Assembly (NCBI RefSeq): GCF_900114235.1
Contig: NZ_FOSJ01000018.1
Coordinates: forward strand, 1 to 44,919
Direction: 5' to 3'
DNA from: Marinilactibacillus piezotolerans
Lineage (GTDB): Bacteria; Bacillota; Bacilli; Lactobacillales; Carnobacteriaceae_A
Length of the DNA: 44,919 bases
In this document: one piece after another, positions 17,445-26,417 of the stretch
Layout: every line of letters starts with the position of its first letter
Numbering within the stretch: the stretch's first letter is position 1
Program-made: the position numbers and the translations under genes
Notes under the pieces: generated by a model
Databases searched by the model: none
The model's input: the letters and a program-made list of their open reading frames with translations, nothing else
What the model was told of the DNA's origin: nothing

Positions 17445-17705
17445 AATGACTAATTTAGTTTCTTGATTTTTTTAAGACTCCAGAGATTGAACACCTCTTT
17501 AATTCTTTCCATAAAAAAAACACGCCTTTGAGCATGCAAACAAAATGAATTACTAGTCATTAATACTGCACCTCTAAACTGGTAACTGCGAATATCCACA
17601 TTATCCAATTTTTAAACTTAATACAAACTACTGGAATTAAAACTATAATCAGTCAGTTTAACTACTTCTAGAGGGCTTCAAATGTGAAATGGTTATCCAT
17701 CTCAC
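17445..17705 (-). promoter_or_regulatory. Structured 5' leader of mgtE (candidate cis-regulatory RNA)
   Basis: Read on the minus strand. (1) A 9-bp hairpin GTGAGATGG-ATAA-CCATTTCAC lies at 17705-17684. (2) A long-range stem pairs CCTCTA (17674-17669) plus AAACTG (17659-17654) with CAGTTTAGAGG (17581-17571), with a nine-base bulge. (3) A short hairpin CATGC/GCGTG (17536-17521) is followed by eight T (17520-17513), a weak intrinsic terminator. (4) Segments 17561-17548 and 17455-17445 (AATGACTA..AATT/AATTAGTCATT) are complementary and enclose the terminator. It sits between promoter and upstream ORF. It does not match the M-box consensus I know. Regulatory function is inferred. Confidence 0.45.
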
Positions 17706-17756
17706 TCTTATCTTAACTTATGATCGTTTATCATTCTAGATAGATCTTACATATTA

Positions 17757-17785
17757 ACTTTACCTTAATATCCTTGTTTTATCAA
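17757..17785 (-). promoter_or_regulatory. Candidate promoter of mgtE
   Basis: On the minus strand TTGATA (complement of 17780-17785), 17 bases, TAAAGT (complement of 17757-17762). It would give a leader of about 445 bases before mgtE. Confidence 0.45.
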
Positions 17786-17820
17786 TAAAAAGAGTTTATT
17801 AATTAGTTCAGTTCTAATCT

Positions 17821-17849
17821 TTGTTATTAAAAGTCTTATTTTGTATACT
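17821..17849 (+). promoter_or_regulatory. Promoter of the lipoprotein-SDR pair
   Basis: TTGTTA (17821-17826), 17 bases, TATACT (17844-17849), followed by AGGAGGG (17871-17877) and the GTG start at 17883. Confidence 0.6.
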
Positions 17850-17882
17850 GAAATTTAATCATGAAACTTCAGGAGGGATTGA

Positions 17883-18287
17883 GTGAAGAAAATTTTAAGT
17901 TTATTCTTAGCAACTGCTTTATTAGGTGCCTGTACCGAAGGTGATTCTGGTAGTGAAACTATCACGACAGAAGAAGAGGCAGCAGTCGAAGAAGAAGTTT
18001 CAGATACTGTGGCAACCGATCAAGAAATGGCCCCTGCATCCGATTCAGAGTTAGAAGATGCCGAAGTGATCACTGATTTATCTGACTATGAAGAATTCAA
18101 AGATCAAGATGTGTTTGATCCTACTCAATTCGAGACCTATGCAGTAGAAGATAATACAGCTGTTAGAGTAATCATATTTTTAGAGGATGATGAGCAAGTC
18201 TCTAAAACTATCTACATTAAAGAAGATAATCGATTCAAAGTAATTGATTTAAGAGAAAATGAATTATTGTTGAATACACCAATTTAA
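17883..18287 (+). CDS. Small secreted lipoprotein, function unknown
   Basis: A 134-residue protein with a lipoprotein signal peptide: basic start MKK, hydrophobic stretch, and lipobox LLGAC with the lipidated cysteine at 17. After it comes a long acidic, Glu/Thr/Ser-rich linker (about 18-65) and a small C-terminal domain (about 70-134, with AVRVIIFLEDDEQVSKTIYI). It begins with GTG (AGGAGGG five bases upstream). It is followed 25 bases later by the SDR gene, so they probably share the promoter at 17821. No family is recognised. Confidence 0.8.
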   Translation: MKKILSLFLATALLGACTEGDSGSETITTEEEAAVEEEVSDTVATDQEMAPASDSELEDAEVITDLSDYEEFKDQDVFDPTQFETYAVEDNTAVRVIIFLEDDEQVSKTIYIKEDNRFKVIDLRENELLLNTPI

Positions 18288-18312
18288 ACTTTTTAGAAAG
18301 AAGGAGAAAAAG

Positions 18313-19179
18313 ATGGATAACGACAAACAAATAAAAACTCAAGCGCCAAAAAAAGATTATCTAATGCCCGATGATAGAGGAAAACTGGAACCTACTCCTA
18401 AAGTAGATGATCCAGATTATAAAGCTGCCGGTAAAATGAAAGGATTTAATACAATTGTAACTGGAGCAGATAGTGGAATCGGAAGAGCTGTTGCAATCGC
18501 TTATGCTAAAGAAGGGGCCAACGTTGCATTAGTGGATTTAGAAGATAAAGAAGATGCTCAGACAATTAAACAGGAAATCGAGAAATTAGGTGTAAATGCG
18601 TTACTATACATTGGCGATGTTGGAGATGAATCTTTTGTTAAAGATACTGTTAAGGAAATCGCTAAAAAATGGGGTCAGATCAATGTACTAGTGAACAATG
18701 CTTCAGAACAGCATCCACAAAAAAGTATTATGGATATAACTGCCGCACAATTAGATCGTACATTTAGAACAAATATTTTCGGCATGTTTTATTGGGCTCG
18801 GGAAGTTTTTCCTCATATGACAGAAAATGGGTCAATCATAAACTCGTCCTCTGTCACTGCCTACAAAGGCTCTCCCGGATTAATGGATTATGCTGCAACA
18901 AAAGGAGCCATTATTTCATTTACTCGTTCTTTTTCACAGAATACAGAAGTTTTAAATAAAAAGGTTCGGGTAAATGCCGTTGCTCCAGGTCCTATCTGGA
19001 CTCCTCTTATTCCAGCTACTATTGGCAGTGAATACGATGAACATGGCAGCGTACCGATGGGTAGACCTGGCGAACCATCCGAGTTGGCTCCTGCTTATGT
19101 ATATTTAGCAACAAAAGATTCAAGTTATGCGACAGGTCAGACCATTCATATTAATGGTGGAACTATTGTAAATGGCTGA
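18313..19179 (+). CDS. SDR family oxidoreductase, general-stress YdaD (GS39)-like
   Basis: A 288-residue short-chain dehydrogenase with the long N-terminal extension (about 1-43) seen in the YdaD/GS39 and YhxC group of Bacillus stress proteins. The nucleotide-binding motif TGADSGIG is at 50-57, NNAS lies near 128-131, and the catalytic Ser lies in NSSSVTA (about 179). The catalytic Y193xxxK197 is in YAATKGA, followed by RVNAVAPGPIWTPLIP. Substrate is unknown; the family is usually annotated as glucose/ribitol-type dehydrogenase. AAGGAG precedes the ATG at 18313. A terminator follows at 19225. Confidence 0.9.
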   Translation: MDNDKQIKTQAPKKDYLMPDDRGKLEPTPKVDDPDYKAAGKMKGFNTIVTGADSGIGRAVAIAYAKEGANVALVDLEDKEDAQTIKQEIEKLGVNALLYIGDVGDESFVKDTVKEIAKKWGQINVLVNNASEQHPQKSIMDITAAQLDRTFRTNIFGMFYWAREVFPHMTENGSIINSSSVTAYKGSPGLMDYAATKGAIISFTRSFSQNTEVLNKKVRVNAVAPGPIWTPLIPATIGSEYDEHGSVPMGRPGEPSELAPAYVYLATKDSSYATGQTIHINGGTIVNG

Positions 19180-19224
19180 TTTCCAGATTATCATTTTCTC
19201 GTTTTAACAGACTGTTAATAAATA

Positions 19225-19266
19225 AGTGTCTTCGTTAGTGATTGAACTATCGAAGGCACTTTTTTC
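19225..19266 (+). terminator. Terminator after the SDR gene
   Basis: AGTGTCTTCG/CGAAGGCACT stem (19225-19234, 19251-19260, one G-U pair) followed by six T. Confidence 0.8.
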
Positions 19267-19400
19267 TATTTAGAGCTACGTCCATAACACTTCAGTCTTT
19301 TATAAGTTGACAAACTTTTCTTTCATTATTGGTTCCTTTACTAGTTAACCCAAGAAAATCACTTATTCTGATGTGATATACAATGATTTTCTTTTAAGCA

Positions 19401-19445
19401 AAAATAAAAACGTATCAGGAGAACACTGCTCCTGATACGTTTCAC
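19401..19445 (-). terminator. Terminator of the HD-domain gene
   Basis: Perfect 14-bp stem AAACGTATCAGGAG/CTCCTGATACGTTT (19408-19421, 19429-19442), with a T-rich stretch after it on the minus strand. It lies directly behind the stop at 19450. A second inverted repeat AAGAAAATCA/TGATTTTCTT (19351-19360, 19385-19394) lies beside it. Confidence 0.82.
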
Positions 19446-19449
19446 TTTT

Positions 19450-19974
19450 TTATGCATGCACTAATCGAACTTTAGCAATCCAATCAGAAACTTTAATTCT
19501 CGTTTTTTCACGCAAAGGTTTGGATACTTCACTAATTGCACAGTATTTATCTACACATGTTACGATCATGCTCTCTTTATAGCGAGGCATACCGACTTTA
19601 GAACATAAAAACATATGCTTCAAGATGATATCGCGTTCTAAATCAGTTAATGGAGTAATTTTAGCAGCGTTTTCGACCGCAATTTTAGGGTGTACACAAT
19701 TATGTGAGCCCTGTTCCATAGCTGCTATTTCTTCTCTTCCTTCATGAAAAAAATCATGCAATAATCCTGCTCGAGCGACAGCTCTCACATTTAAATTAAA
19801 TCTTTTAGCGAGACGGTAACTCACATAAGATACAAATAAGGAATGAGTTAAGCGAGTCGTGTAGTGATGGTGTGTAATAGTATCTAATTTTAAAAGTTCT
19901 TCATTTTGAATTAAATCTTTGATCAAAGCCATATATTCCTGGTCATGTTCCCAGATAGATTGAACAAATTCCAT
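19450..19974 (-). CDS. HD-domain phosphohydrolase
   Basis: A 174-residue protein with an HD-type metal site: His in TTRLTHSLFVSY, the HD pair in AGLLHDFFHEGREE, a further His in CVHPKIAVENA, and an Asp in VTCVDKYCAI. Such proteins hydrolyse phosphoesters or nucleotides; this group has no fixed substrate. I chose the ATG at 19974, with AAGGAGA six bases upstream, over the in-frame ATG at 20043, which has no ribosome site. It is followed by a strong terminator. Confidence 0.78.
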   Translation of the reverse strand: MEFVQSIWEHDQEYMALIKDLIQNEELLKLDTITHHHYTTRLTHSLFVSYVSYRLAKRFNLNVRAVARAGLLHDFFHEGREEIAAMEQGSHNCVHPKIAVENAAKITPLTDLERDIILKHMFLCSKVGMPRYKESMIVTCVDKYCAISEVSKPLREKTRIKVSDWIAKVRLVHA

Positions 19975-20192
19975 GAAACTTCTCCTTTGTGCCTTACAGT
20001 TTAGACTTGTTTTTAATAGATTCAAGGTAATTTTGATATTCATAATCCTTTAATTAATATCTGTTTTCTATCTTACTCCTAAAAATGAAAAAATTAAAGT
20101 TGAAAATCTAATTATTACTGTTTATAAAGCAAACTACACTAAATTGTCAAATTTTCGTTTTATTTATGAAAAATTCTTTAACTGAATTTCAT

Positions 20193-20951
20193 TTATTGAT
20201 ATAAAGAAAACATTAATATGCTCGCTGCTATAGCCACGTTTAGAGATTCTGCCTGGCCTTTAATAGGAATATATAAATTTTTATCCGTCTCTTTAAGTAC
20301 TTCACTATTTACTCCAGCACCTTCGTTACCTACGATCAGAGCAAAATTTGTCTCTGGCTTCTCTCCAATGTATGAGACAGCTCTCTCATCCAGTGCTGTT
20401 CCATAAACTATTTTTTCTTCAGATTGAAATCGTCTAATCCAAGAAATTAGATCTCCATGGTAAATGTTCAAATGAAAATGACTACCTTGAGCTGATCTTA
20501 AGGTTTTGGGATTAAATAAATCAGCTGATCCTTCTCCTAAAACAACACCTCCAAAGCCAGCAGCATCTGCAGATCTAATGAGTGTGCCTACATTACCCGG
20601 ATCTTGAACGGCATCCAAAAAGAGATATGGTCTGTCAATCTCCTTATAATTTATTGGTTCGGGAAACGGTAGTATAGCGTAAATTCCTTGTGGAGTTTCA
20701 GTATCTGAAAGTTCAGCTGATACTTCTTCTGATAATTCGATGCTTTCAACTGTAATGTTTTTCAGCCAATCATCTTGATTTAAGTTTTCACTTATCAGTA
20801 GATAATCGATCTGAACATCAGCTTTGATTGCTTCTTCTACTAGATGAAAACCTTCAATAATATATTTCTGCGACTTTTGTCTACCTTTTTTTGTTAACAG
20901 CTTTTTCCAGCTTTTAATTTTCTTATTTTTGATGGATTCGATTCTCTCCAC
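20193..20951 (-). CDS. TrmH/SpoU family rRNA 2'-O-methyltransferase (YsgA-like)
   Basis: A 252-residue SPOUT-class RNA methylase. The N-terminal substrate-binding domain (about 1-95) includes KKGRQKSQKYIIEGFHLVEEA. The knotted catalytic domain (about 105-252) has motif 1 LFLDAVQDPGNVGTLIRSADAAGF, motif 2 ALIVGNEGAGV and motif 3 IPIKGQAESLNVAIAASILMF. SAM binds at the knot. It probably methylates 23S rRNA, though the site cannot be told from sequence. The start is GTG at 20951, with GAGGAAG seven bases upstream. In many Firmicutes a YsgA-like gene lies near pheST; here it is about 5 kb away. Confidence 0.9.
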   Translation of the reverse strand: MERIESIKNKKIKSWKKLLTKKGRQKSQKYIIEGFHLVEEAIKADVQIDYLLISENLNQDDWLKNITVESIELSEEVSAELSDTETPQGIYAILPFPEPINYKEIDRPYLFLDAVQDPGNVGTLIRSADAAGFGGVVLGEGSADLFNPKTLRSAQGSHFHLNIYHGDLISWIRRFQSEEKIVYGTALDERAVSYIGEKPETNFALIVGNEGAGVNSEVLKETDKNLYIPIKGQAESLNVAIAASILMFSLYQ

Positions 20952-21017
20952 TTAAAGACTTCCTCTCACAGTTTCTTTTAGATAACAGTTTACCACATTG
21001 GAAAAAGTTTCTATATA

Positions 21018-21050
21018 CAGAAAAAGGAGATGCACCTAGGCATCTCCTTT
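21018..21050 (-). terminator. Terminator of the M23 peptidase gene
   Basis: Perfect 11-bp stem AAAGGAGATGC/GCATCTCCTTT (21023-21033, 21040-21050) with a T run on the minus strand, ten bases after the stop. Confidence 0.85.
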
Positions 21051-21059
21051 AAGGATATG

Positions 21060-22442
21060 TTATCCACCAATATAAGAAATAGGATTAACTGGAGTTCCAT
21101 TTTTTAATACTGAGAAATGTAAATGTACACCAGTCGATCTACCAGTAGTTCCCATGATACCCAGTTGTTGTCCTTGTGAGACGCTCTGGCCTGGAGCGAC
21201 TTTCAAGCCCGGCTGCATATGAGCGTATCGAGTAGATAAGCCGTTTCCATGATCAATTAGTACCATATATCCATATGTTCCTGAGAAAGTAGCTTGAGTA
21301 ACTGTTCCTGCTTTAGCCGCGACAATCGGACCACCTCCAGCAATATCAAGACCATTATGGAGTGATGATTTTTCTCCGGTTACAGGGTGAGTTCTATATC
21401 CAAATTGTGAAGTGATTCTTCCACTGGCTGGACGTGTCCATCCAGAATTAGATTGTACTGGAGTTTTCTCTACTTCTGTTTTAGTATTTGATCCACTATT
21501 AGTAGACCCTGAAGTTTGGTTGCTCTTAGAAGTTGAAGTTTTCACTTTAGCAGCTGCTGCCGCTTCCGCTTCAGCTCGTGCTAGAGCTTCCGCTTCTTCA
21601 CGTTGACGTTGTTCTTCAGCTAATCTTTGTTCTTCTTGAATTCTTTTTTGTTCTTCAATGATTCGTTGTTGTTCTTTCTGCATTTCTGCAGAAAGTGTAC
21701 TTGTACGCTGTGCAATTACTGATTGCTCATTCATAAAACTTTCTTTATCTTGCTCAGACATATTAAATTTCTCGGCAACTTGTAAAATCTTATCATCTAA
21801 TTCCATACGCTGTGCAACTAAATTATTCCGATCAACTTCAAGCTGTGCTTTCGCTGATTCGACTGATTCACGTTCATTTTGAATTGATTTTTCAGCTTCT
21901 TCCAAAGCATTCTGATCATCTATTTGAGCTTGCATAATATCTTGATTTGCAGAAACAATCTTACTGACGACCCCTATTCGACCAACTAGATCCGATAGAT
22001 TCTCGGCTGAGAGAATCATATCAATAATATCTGTCGTATTACCTTCTGTTTGTACCGATCTTGCCTGAGTTTCTAATTGATCGTTTCTTTCTTCAATAAT
22101 TTTTTCAAGTCTAGTAATCTCATCTTGTAACTTTTGGATTTCCTGTTCAATTCTTTCGATCTCTTTTTCTTGTTCTTGAATATTTAAAATCAATTCATCT
22201 ATATTTTTCTGAAGACCGGCAACTTCTTCTTCCAACTGATTACGTTCTTCTTCCAAGCTTTTCATTTGCTCTTCTTTTTCATTGATCTTTTCATCTAACT
22301 GACTATTTTGGTTATTTAATTCTTCTTGTTCTTTTTTCAGCTCTTCTATACGATTAGACTGAGCGGATACGTTTTGTGGTATGAATACTGGTAAGGCGAA
22401 ACTTGTTGCAGCAACAGCTACTAATAATCTTTTTTTAATCAA
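21060..22442 (-). CDS. Secreted M23 peptidoglycan endopeptidase with coiled coil
   Basis: A 460-residue exported cell-wall hydrolase. The signal peptide (about 1-28) ends at VSAQS. Long Glu/Gln-rich coiled coils span about 30-110 and 150-290. An Ala/Ser/Thr linker follows (about 285-335), then the M23 (lysostaphin/LytM) domain (about 338-460), with zinc ligands in HNGLD and HLHFS and a further His in TRYAHMQ. The layout resembles PcsB/EnvC-type division hydrolases that need FtsEX to activate them, with M23 in place of the CHAP domain of streptococcal PcsB. The start is TTG at 22442 with AGGAG six bases upstream. A WalR-like box lies upstream. FtsEX dependence is inferred. Confidence 0.88.
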   Translation of the reverse strand: MIKKRLLVAVAATSFALPVFIPQNVSAQSNRIEELKKEQEELNNQNSQLDEKINEKEEQMKSLEEERNQLEEEVAGLQKNIDELILNIQEQEKEIERIEQEIQKLQDEITRLEKIIEERNDQLETQARSVQTEGNTTDIIDMILSAENLSDLVGRIGVVSKIVSANQDIMQAQIDDQNALEEAEKSIQNERESVESAKAQLEVDRNNLVAQRMELDDKILQVAEKFNMSEQDKESFMNEQSVIAQRTSTLSAEMQKEQQRIIEEQKRIQEEQRLAEEQRQREEAEALARAEAEAAAAAKVKTSTSKSNQTSGSTNSGSNTKTEVEKTPVQSNSGWTRPASGRITSQFGYRTHPVTGEKSSLHNGLDIAGGGPIVAAKAGTVTQATFSGTYGYMVLIDHGNGLSTRYAHMQPGLKVAPGQSVSQGQQLGIMGTTGRSTGVHLHFSVLKNGTPVNPISYIGG

Positions 22443-22545
22443 TTTATATACTCCTGATTCTAATTTGAATTTTAACTTTTATAAATAGGTGGCATGACCA
22501 CTGTACTCTCTGCTTGACCACTAACCACATAATATCATGATGTTT

Positions 22546-22605
22546 TATATAATAATATTTTATTTCCATGACAAATTCTGTGTCACTTTGTTATATAACT
22601 GTATT
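22546..22605 (-). promoter_or_regulatory. Promoter of the M23 peptidase gene with a possible WalR box
   Basis: On the minus strand TTGTCA (complement of 22569-22574), 17 bases, TATATA (complement of 22546-22551). Just upstream, on the plus strand, TGTTAT-N5-TGTATT (22589-22605) matches the WalR consensus TGTWAH-N5-TGTWAH with one mismatch. WalRK commonly controls such hydrolases. The rest of 22606-22756 holds only a direct repeat TTTGAACACT (twice near 22608-22629) and a small hairpin. Confidence 0.4.
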
Positions 22606-22756
22606 ATTTGAACACTTTTTGAACACTATAATAACAACAAATCCTGATATGACAGGAATAAAATAAAAAAACACCTTGATTTAACTAGAATCTTCTGTCA
22701 ACTATCGTGAACAAAAATTGACAAATCCATATTGCCTATTAATTTTCAATCATATT

Positions 22757-22890
22757 AGATGGGGCTGGAAAAATAGTCTCTAATTATAAATTTACTATAA
22801 AATTACACAAATTGAAAAGCCGTCAACTCAAGGATTGAACATCCTTAATTTGACGGCTTTTTTCTTTTTAGCTAGTCTTGACTCAGACTC
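22757..22890. repeat. Composite palindromic repeat, copy 1 (acts as terminator)
   Basis: An inner hairpin GCCGTCAA..AAGGAT-TGAAC-ATCCTT..TTGACGGC (22818-22857) is flanked by A- and T-runs, so it should stop transcription of the ABC operon ending at 22902. Read on the minus strand, 36 bases of this hairpin differ from the copy at 31778-31814 at five positions. Flanking blocks (GGGG..GGAAAAA.AGTCTC before, TTTTTAGCTAGTCTTG after) also resemble the second copy. Confidence 0.6.
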
Positions 22891-22901
22891 TATACAGTTT
22901 G

Positions 22902-23726
22902 TTAAGATTTAGTTGCGCCTTCTGTTACCCCTTCAACAATATACTTCTGTAAAAATATATATAGAAGTATGATGGGGATTATGGCAAGGACAAGGCCTGC
23001 TAACGCTAGCTCCCACTGTACTGTATACTCTCCAAAGAAGTAATACATTCTAAGGGGAATCGTCCTCATTCCTTCTTGATTGATTACCAAAGAAGGTAAT
23101 AAAAAGTCATTCCATAATCGTATTGCATTTAAAATAATGACCGTAACAGTTGTAGGCTTTAGAATCGGAAATATCACTCTCCAGAAAATCTGTAATGGAT
23201 TTCCTCCATCTAAATAAGCTGCTTCATCCAATGATACTGAGATTGATCGCATTGCACCATAATATAAGAAAATCGACATGCTTGTTGTAAAACCCCAGTT
23301 CATAATAATCAAGCCGAAACGATTCAATAAGTTAACTTGACCAAACATACTAACCAAAGGAATCATAACTGACTGAAAGGGGATCAACATGGTCAAAGCA
23401 CATAAGAAGTAGATTCCTGTACTAATCTTACTTTTTTTCCTAGCCAACGCATAGGCTGCCATAGATGAAAATATCACGATTACAACCAAGCTGACTGTTG
23501 TAATCAACAATGAGTTTAAGAAACTACTTGTAAAATCTAAATTATTATAGGCTGTAGGATAATTATCTCTTACCACCTCTTCTGGTATCCAGAGTGTGTT
23601 TGTAAATATTTCTGACCTGTTCTTAAAGGATCCGAAGAAAATAATGACAAACGGATATATCCATGTCAGAGAAACGATAATACCTAGTAAAGCAACAAGT
23701 GCTTTATGTCTTTTTACACTACTCAT
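22902..23726 (-). CDS. Carbohydrate ABC transporter permease (MalG/MsmG type)
   Basis: A 274-residue inner-membrane permease with six hydrophobic segments (the first at about 10-32, the last at about 240-262). The ABC-ATPase contact loop (EAA motif) is DEAAYLDGGNPLQIFWRVIFPILKP at about 167-191. Family members import oligosaccharides or sugar derivatives. Its ATG overlaps the TAA of the upstream permease by one base. Last gene of the three-gene operon; the terminator lies in the repeat at 22757. No ATPase is encoded here, so a shared MsmX/MsmK-type ATPase is likely. The sugar cannot be read from the sequence. Confidence 0.9.
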   Translation of the reverse strand: MSSVKRHKALVALLGIIVSLTWIYPFVIIFFGSFKNRSEIFTNTLWIPEEVVRDNYPTAYNNLDFTSSFLNSLLITTVSLVVIVIFSSMAAYALARKKSKISTGIYFLCALTMLIPFQSVMIPLVSMFGQVNLLNRFGLIIMNWGFTTSMSIFLYYGAMRSISVSLDEAAYLDGGNPLQIFWRVIFPILKPTTVTVIILNAIRLWNDFLLPSLVINQEGMRTIPLRMYYFFGEYTVQWELALAGLVLAIIPIILLYIFLQKYIVEGVTEGATKS

Positions 23727-24592
23727 TATAAATCGACCTCTTTTCTCCGCGTTAGAAAAATTTGAGTTAAGGAGATCGCTGCTATAAGGAGTAAGAATAC
23801 GATAGCTTTTGCTTGGGCATAACCTTGTTCATACTGGTAAAATGCTGTGTTATAAATGTTCATGGCAACCATTTCAGTTGATCCATAAGGTGCCCCGTTT
23901 GTTAAAGCCAAGTTTACATCGTAAACCTTAAATGCATTAGCCAAGGTTAAAAATAAACTGATTGTAAATGCTGGAGCTAACATGGGGAATTTTATTTTCC
24001 AAAATGCCTGCCAGTTATTAGCTCCATCCATCTGACCTGCTTCTAAAAGCTCTCCGGGAATATTTGCTAAAAACGAAATATAAACAATCATGATGTACCC
24101 ACTCATCTGCCACAAAAAAACAATGACCAAAGCCCAGAATCCTGTCGTAGAATCTGATAGCCAAGAACTGAAAAATGAGATTCCTGTAGCAGATGCAATC
24201 CCCTCAAAAGCTCTGACAAATATAAATTGCCAGATAAATCCTAGAATAATTCCACCTATTAGATTAGGCATAAAGAAAATCGTTCGAAATATTGTACTGA
24301 TTTTTCCTAATTTTTGTGTAACTAAAAGTGCCAGCCCTAATCCAATTGCATTGATCAGTATCACTGCAACAAATGAAAATCTTAATGTGAACCATAAGCT
24401 AGATAAGAACTGTTTATCTTTAAAAAGGCGTTGATAATTTTCCAATCCCGTAAATACTGCTTGGTATCCGTCCGAATTGGTTAATGATGTACCAATCCCT
24501 AACAATAACGGAATCAGTATTATAATCGATATGGCTATAACTGAGGGTAAAATAAACGCCCAGTAATAAGCAGTATTATGTTTTCCTTTCAT
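23726..24592 (-). CDS. Carbohydrate ABC transporter permease (MalF/MsmF type)
   Basis: A 288-residue permease with six hydrophobic segments (the first at about 9-33). The EAA loop is ELLEAGQMDGANNWQAFWKIKFPMLAP at about 181-207. Partner of the downstream MalG-type permease; together they form the membrane channel. It begins four bases after the stop of the binding-protein gene and has only a weak ribosome site (GGTGA), so translation is probably coupled. Confidence 0.9.
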   Translation of the reverse strand: MKGKHNTAYYWAFILPSVIAISIIILIPLLLGIGTSLTNSDGYQAVFTGLENYQRLFKDKQFLSSLWFTLRFSFVAVILINAIGLGLALLVTQKLGKISTIFRTIFFMPNLIGGIILGFIWQFIFVRAFEGIASATGISFFSSWLSDSTTGFWALVIVFLWQMSGYIMIVYISFLANIPGELLEAGQMDGANNWQAFWKIKFPMLAPAFTISLFLTLANAFKVYDVNLALTNGAPYGSTEMVAMNIYNTAFYQYEQGYAQAKAIVFLLLIAAISLTQIFLTRRKEVDL

Positions 24593-24596
24593 TCAA

Positions 24597-25907
24597 TCAC
24601 CGCATTTCTTTGAAGGCTTCTGCTGTATTCGTTTCAAAATCTTCCCAAGTCTGATCGCCATTCAAATATTTTTGATATTCTGGATATAGTACCTGCTGGA
24701 ACCATCCATCTGGATACTGTTTATGCGTCATAGCGCCTGTTTCCCCCGCTAATAAAGCACGATACAACTCTTGCGAAACCGGATCTGAAATATCTTCAGG
24801 CTCATAACCTTTTTGAGCTGGTACAAAATCCAGATCTCCAGTAATCATTTCTTTACCTTCTTCAGAGGTATACATCCAGTCTAAGAAATTTTTTGCTTCT
24901 TCTACTACTGCATCATCTAGGTTTTTATTTACACCAATATAAAAAGGGGCTCCAGCAATAATTTTGCCTTCTGTATCACTTTCTCCATAAACTGGCAATA
25001 ACCCTAATTTTTCTTTTGCAAAACTTGGATCGATATCATTAAGCGTAGGAACAATCCAAATCCCCTGATGAACCATAGCTACTTTATCATTAACAAATAG
25101 TTCTTCGACTGATCGGCTATAGTCAACTGTTAGAATGGGCTGTACATTATACTGGTTAAAAAGATCAGTATATTTTTTCATTTGGTCTCCATATTCCCAA
25201 TTCAACTCTGTTGCTTCATATGATTCGATAATACTTTCATTAAATTCAGGACTTGTGAAATTTGCAGAAAACTGATTAGCTATATAATTTTCTCCACCAC
25301 TAAACGCAAATACTTCATCAATGCCTAATTCTTCTTTTTGACTATCTAACGTCTCAACGGCTTCTGCAAAATCATCATAAGATTGAATTGAATCCGGATC
25401 AATCCCAGCCTCTTCAAATATTTCTCGATTATACATCCAGCCAAATCCTTCGAGATTAAGCGGAATACCTAAAGGAACACCATCAATGGTACCGCCTTCT
25501 AAAGTTCCGTCAATAAGAGTATCCGTTACCTCTAATTCAGATACATCTATCAATGAGTCACTGTAACGTTCAACTTCAGGAAGCCCTCCCAGCATCATTA
25601 ATGCCGGTTCATCACCAGAAGAAAAGCGCGCTTGCAACCCTGCTGAGCCTTCTCCACTACCAACTGTTGTAATCGTAACTCGAGTATTCCCATCGGTCTC
25701 TTCACTATACATATCTGCAAGTTCTTCTAATTGTGCAGTGATTTCTGGTTTTTGATTGAAAAAATCAACTGTCACTACTCCATCACTTACACCGCTTTCA
25801 CTGTCTCCTGAAGCCGGTGTCGATGTTGTACCACCAGTTCCACAACCTGATAAAAGAAATGGAACTGCGAAAAGGGGGGTCAATAATGTACTATATCTTT
25901 TTTCCAT
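24597..25907 (-). CDS. Sugar-binding lipoprotein of an ABC transporter (family 1 extracellular)
   Basis: A 436-residue extracellular solute-binding protein. The lipoprotein signal has lipobox LLSGC with Cys at about 22, followed by a Gly/Ser/Thr-rich linker. The mature part has the family 1 pattern: VTVDFFNQKPEITAQLEELADMY at the N-terminal domain, then PLGIPLNLEGFGWMYNREIFEEAGID, and VAMVHQGIWIVP. It captures a sugar or oligosaccharide outside the cell. First gene of the operon, with GAGGAG before the ATG at 25907. No glycosidase or regulator lies beside it to point to the substrate. Confidence 0.9.
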   Translation of the reverse strand: MEKRYSTLLTPLFAVPFLLSGCGTGGTTSTPASGDSESGVSDGVVTVDFFNQKPEITAQLEELADMYSEETDGNTRVTITTVGSGEGSAGLQARFSSGDEPALMMLGGLPEVERYSDSLIDVSELEVTDTLIDGTLEGGTIDGVPLGIPLNLEGFGWMYNREIFEEAGIDPDSIQSYDDFAEAVETLDSQKEELGIDEVFAFSGGENYIANQFSANFTSPEFNESIIESYEATELNWEYGDQMKKYTDLFNQYNVQPILTVDYSRSVEELFVNDKVAMVHQGIWIVPTLNDIDPSFAKEKLGLLPVYGESDTEGKIIAGAPFYIGVNKNLDDAVVEEAKNFLDWMYTSEEGKEMITGDLDFVPAQKGYEPEDISDPVSQELYRALLAGETGAMTHKQYPDGWFQQVLYPEYQKYLNGDQTWEDFETNTAEAFKEMR

Positions 25908-26405
25908 TTAATTCACTCCTCTATTTTTAAAGTCCTAAAAATAAATTATTTATAATTCTTGTTATGCATAATTATTCTTTTAAAGACTTTTTATTTTTTA
26001 ATTTTAACATAATAGATTTCAAACCATGTACTATATAGCCTTAGAAATTTGTAAATTAATTAATATCATATTATTATCAATAATATATCAATATTTCCTT
26101 ATTAAATTTCAAACATTATATATTCAGTGTTATCATTCGACTTAGCATAATTTTTGTTCTGTATTTTCGATTTATCTATTTTTATAATTATTGGTTATTA
26201 TTAAATATGTACATTAACTAATTCTCATCTACATTAAAATTTTTTTAAAATTGATTAAAGAAGCATCGTTATAAATTTTTATCCAAAATAAATGAGACTT
26301 GATTGCAACTTTTTTTGTCTTTCAAGTATAATACTGATAGCAGTGAGACGTTGAACTAACTGTTAACCATTTTTATTCAAGATACTGGTTATATAATGAT
26401 AGGAA
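25908..26405. other. Very AT-rich intergenic region between the ABC operon and the GNAT genes
   Basis: About 500 bases separating divergent genes. I find no ORF and no clear catabolite (cre) site in front of the ABC operon. The plus-strand promoter at 26303-26332 is the only good signal. Several TA-rich stretches (26060-26140) have no clear structure. Confidence 0.5.
26303..26332 (+). promoter_or_regulatory. Promoter of the GNAT pair
   Basis: TTGCAA (26303-26308), 18 bases, perfect TATAAT (26327-26332). Confidence 0.6.
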
Positions 26406-26417
26406 GTGAGCTTGTCC

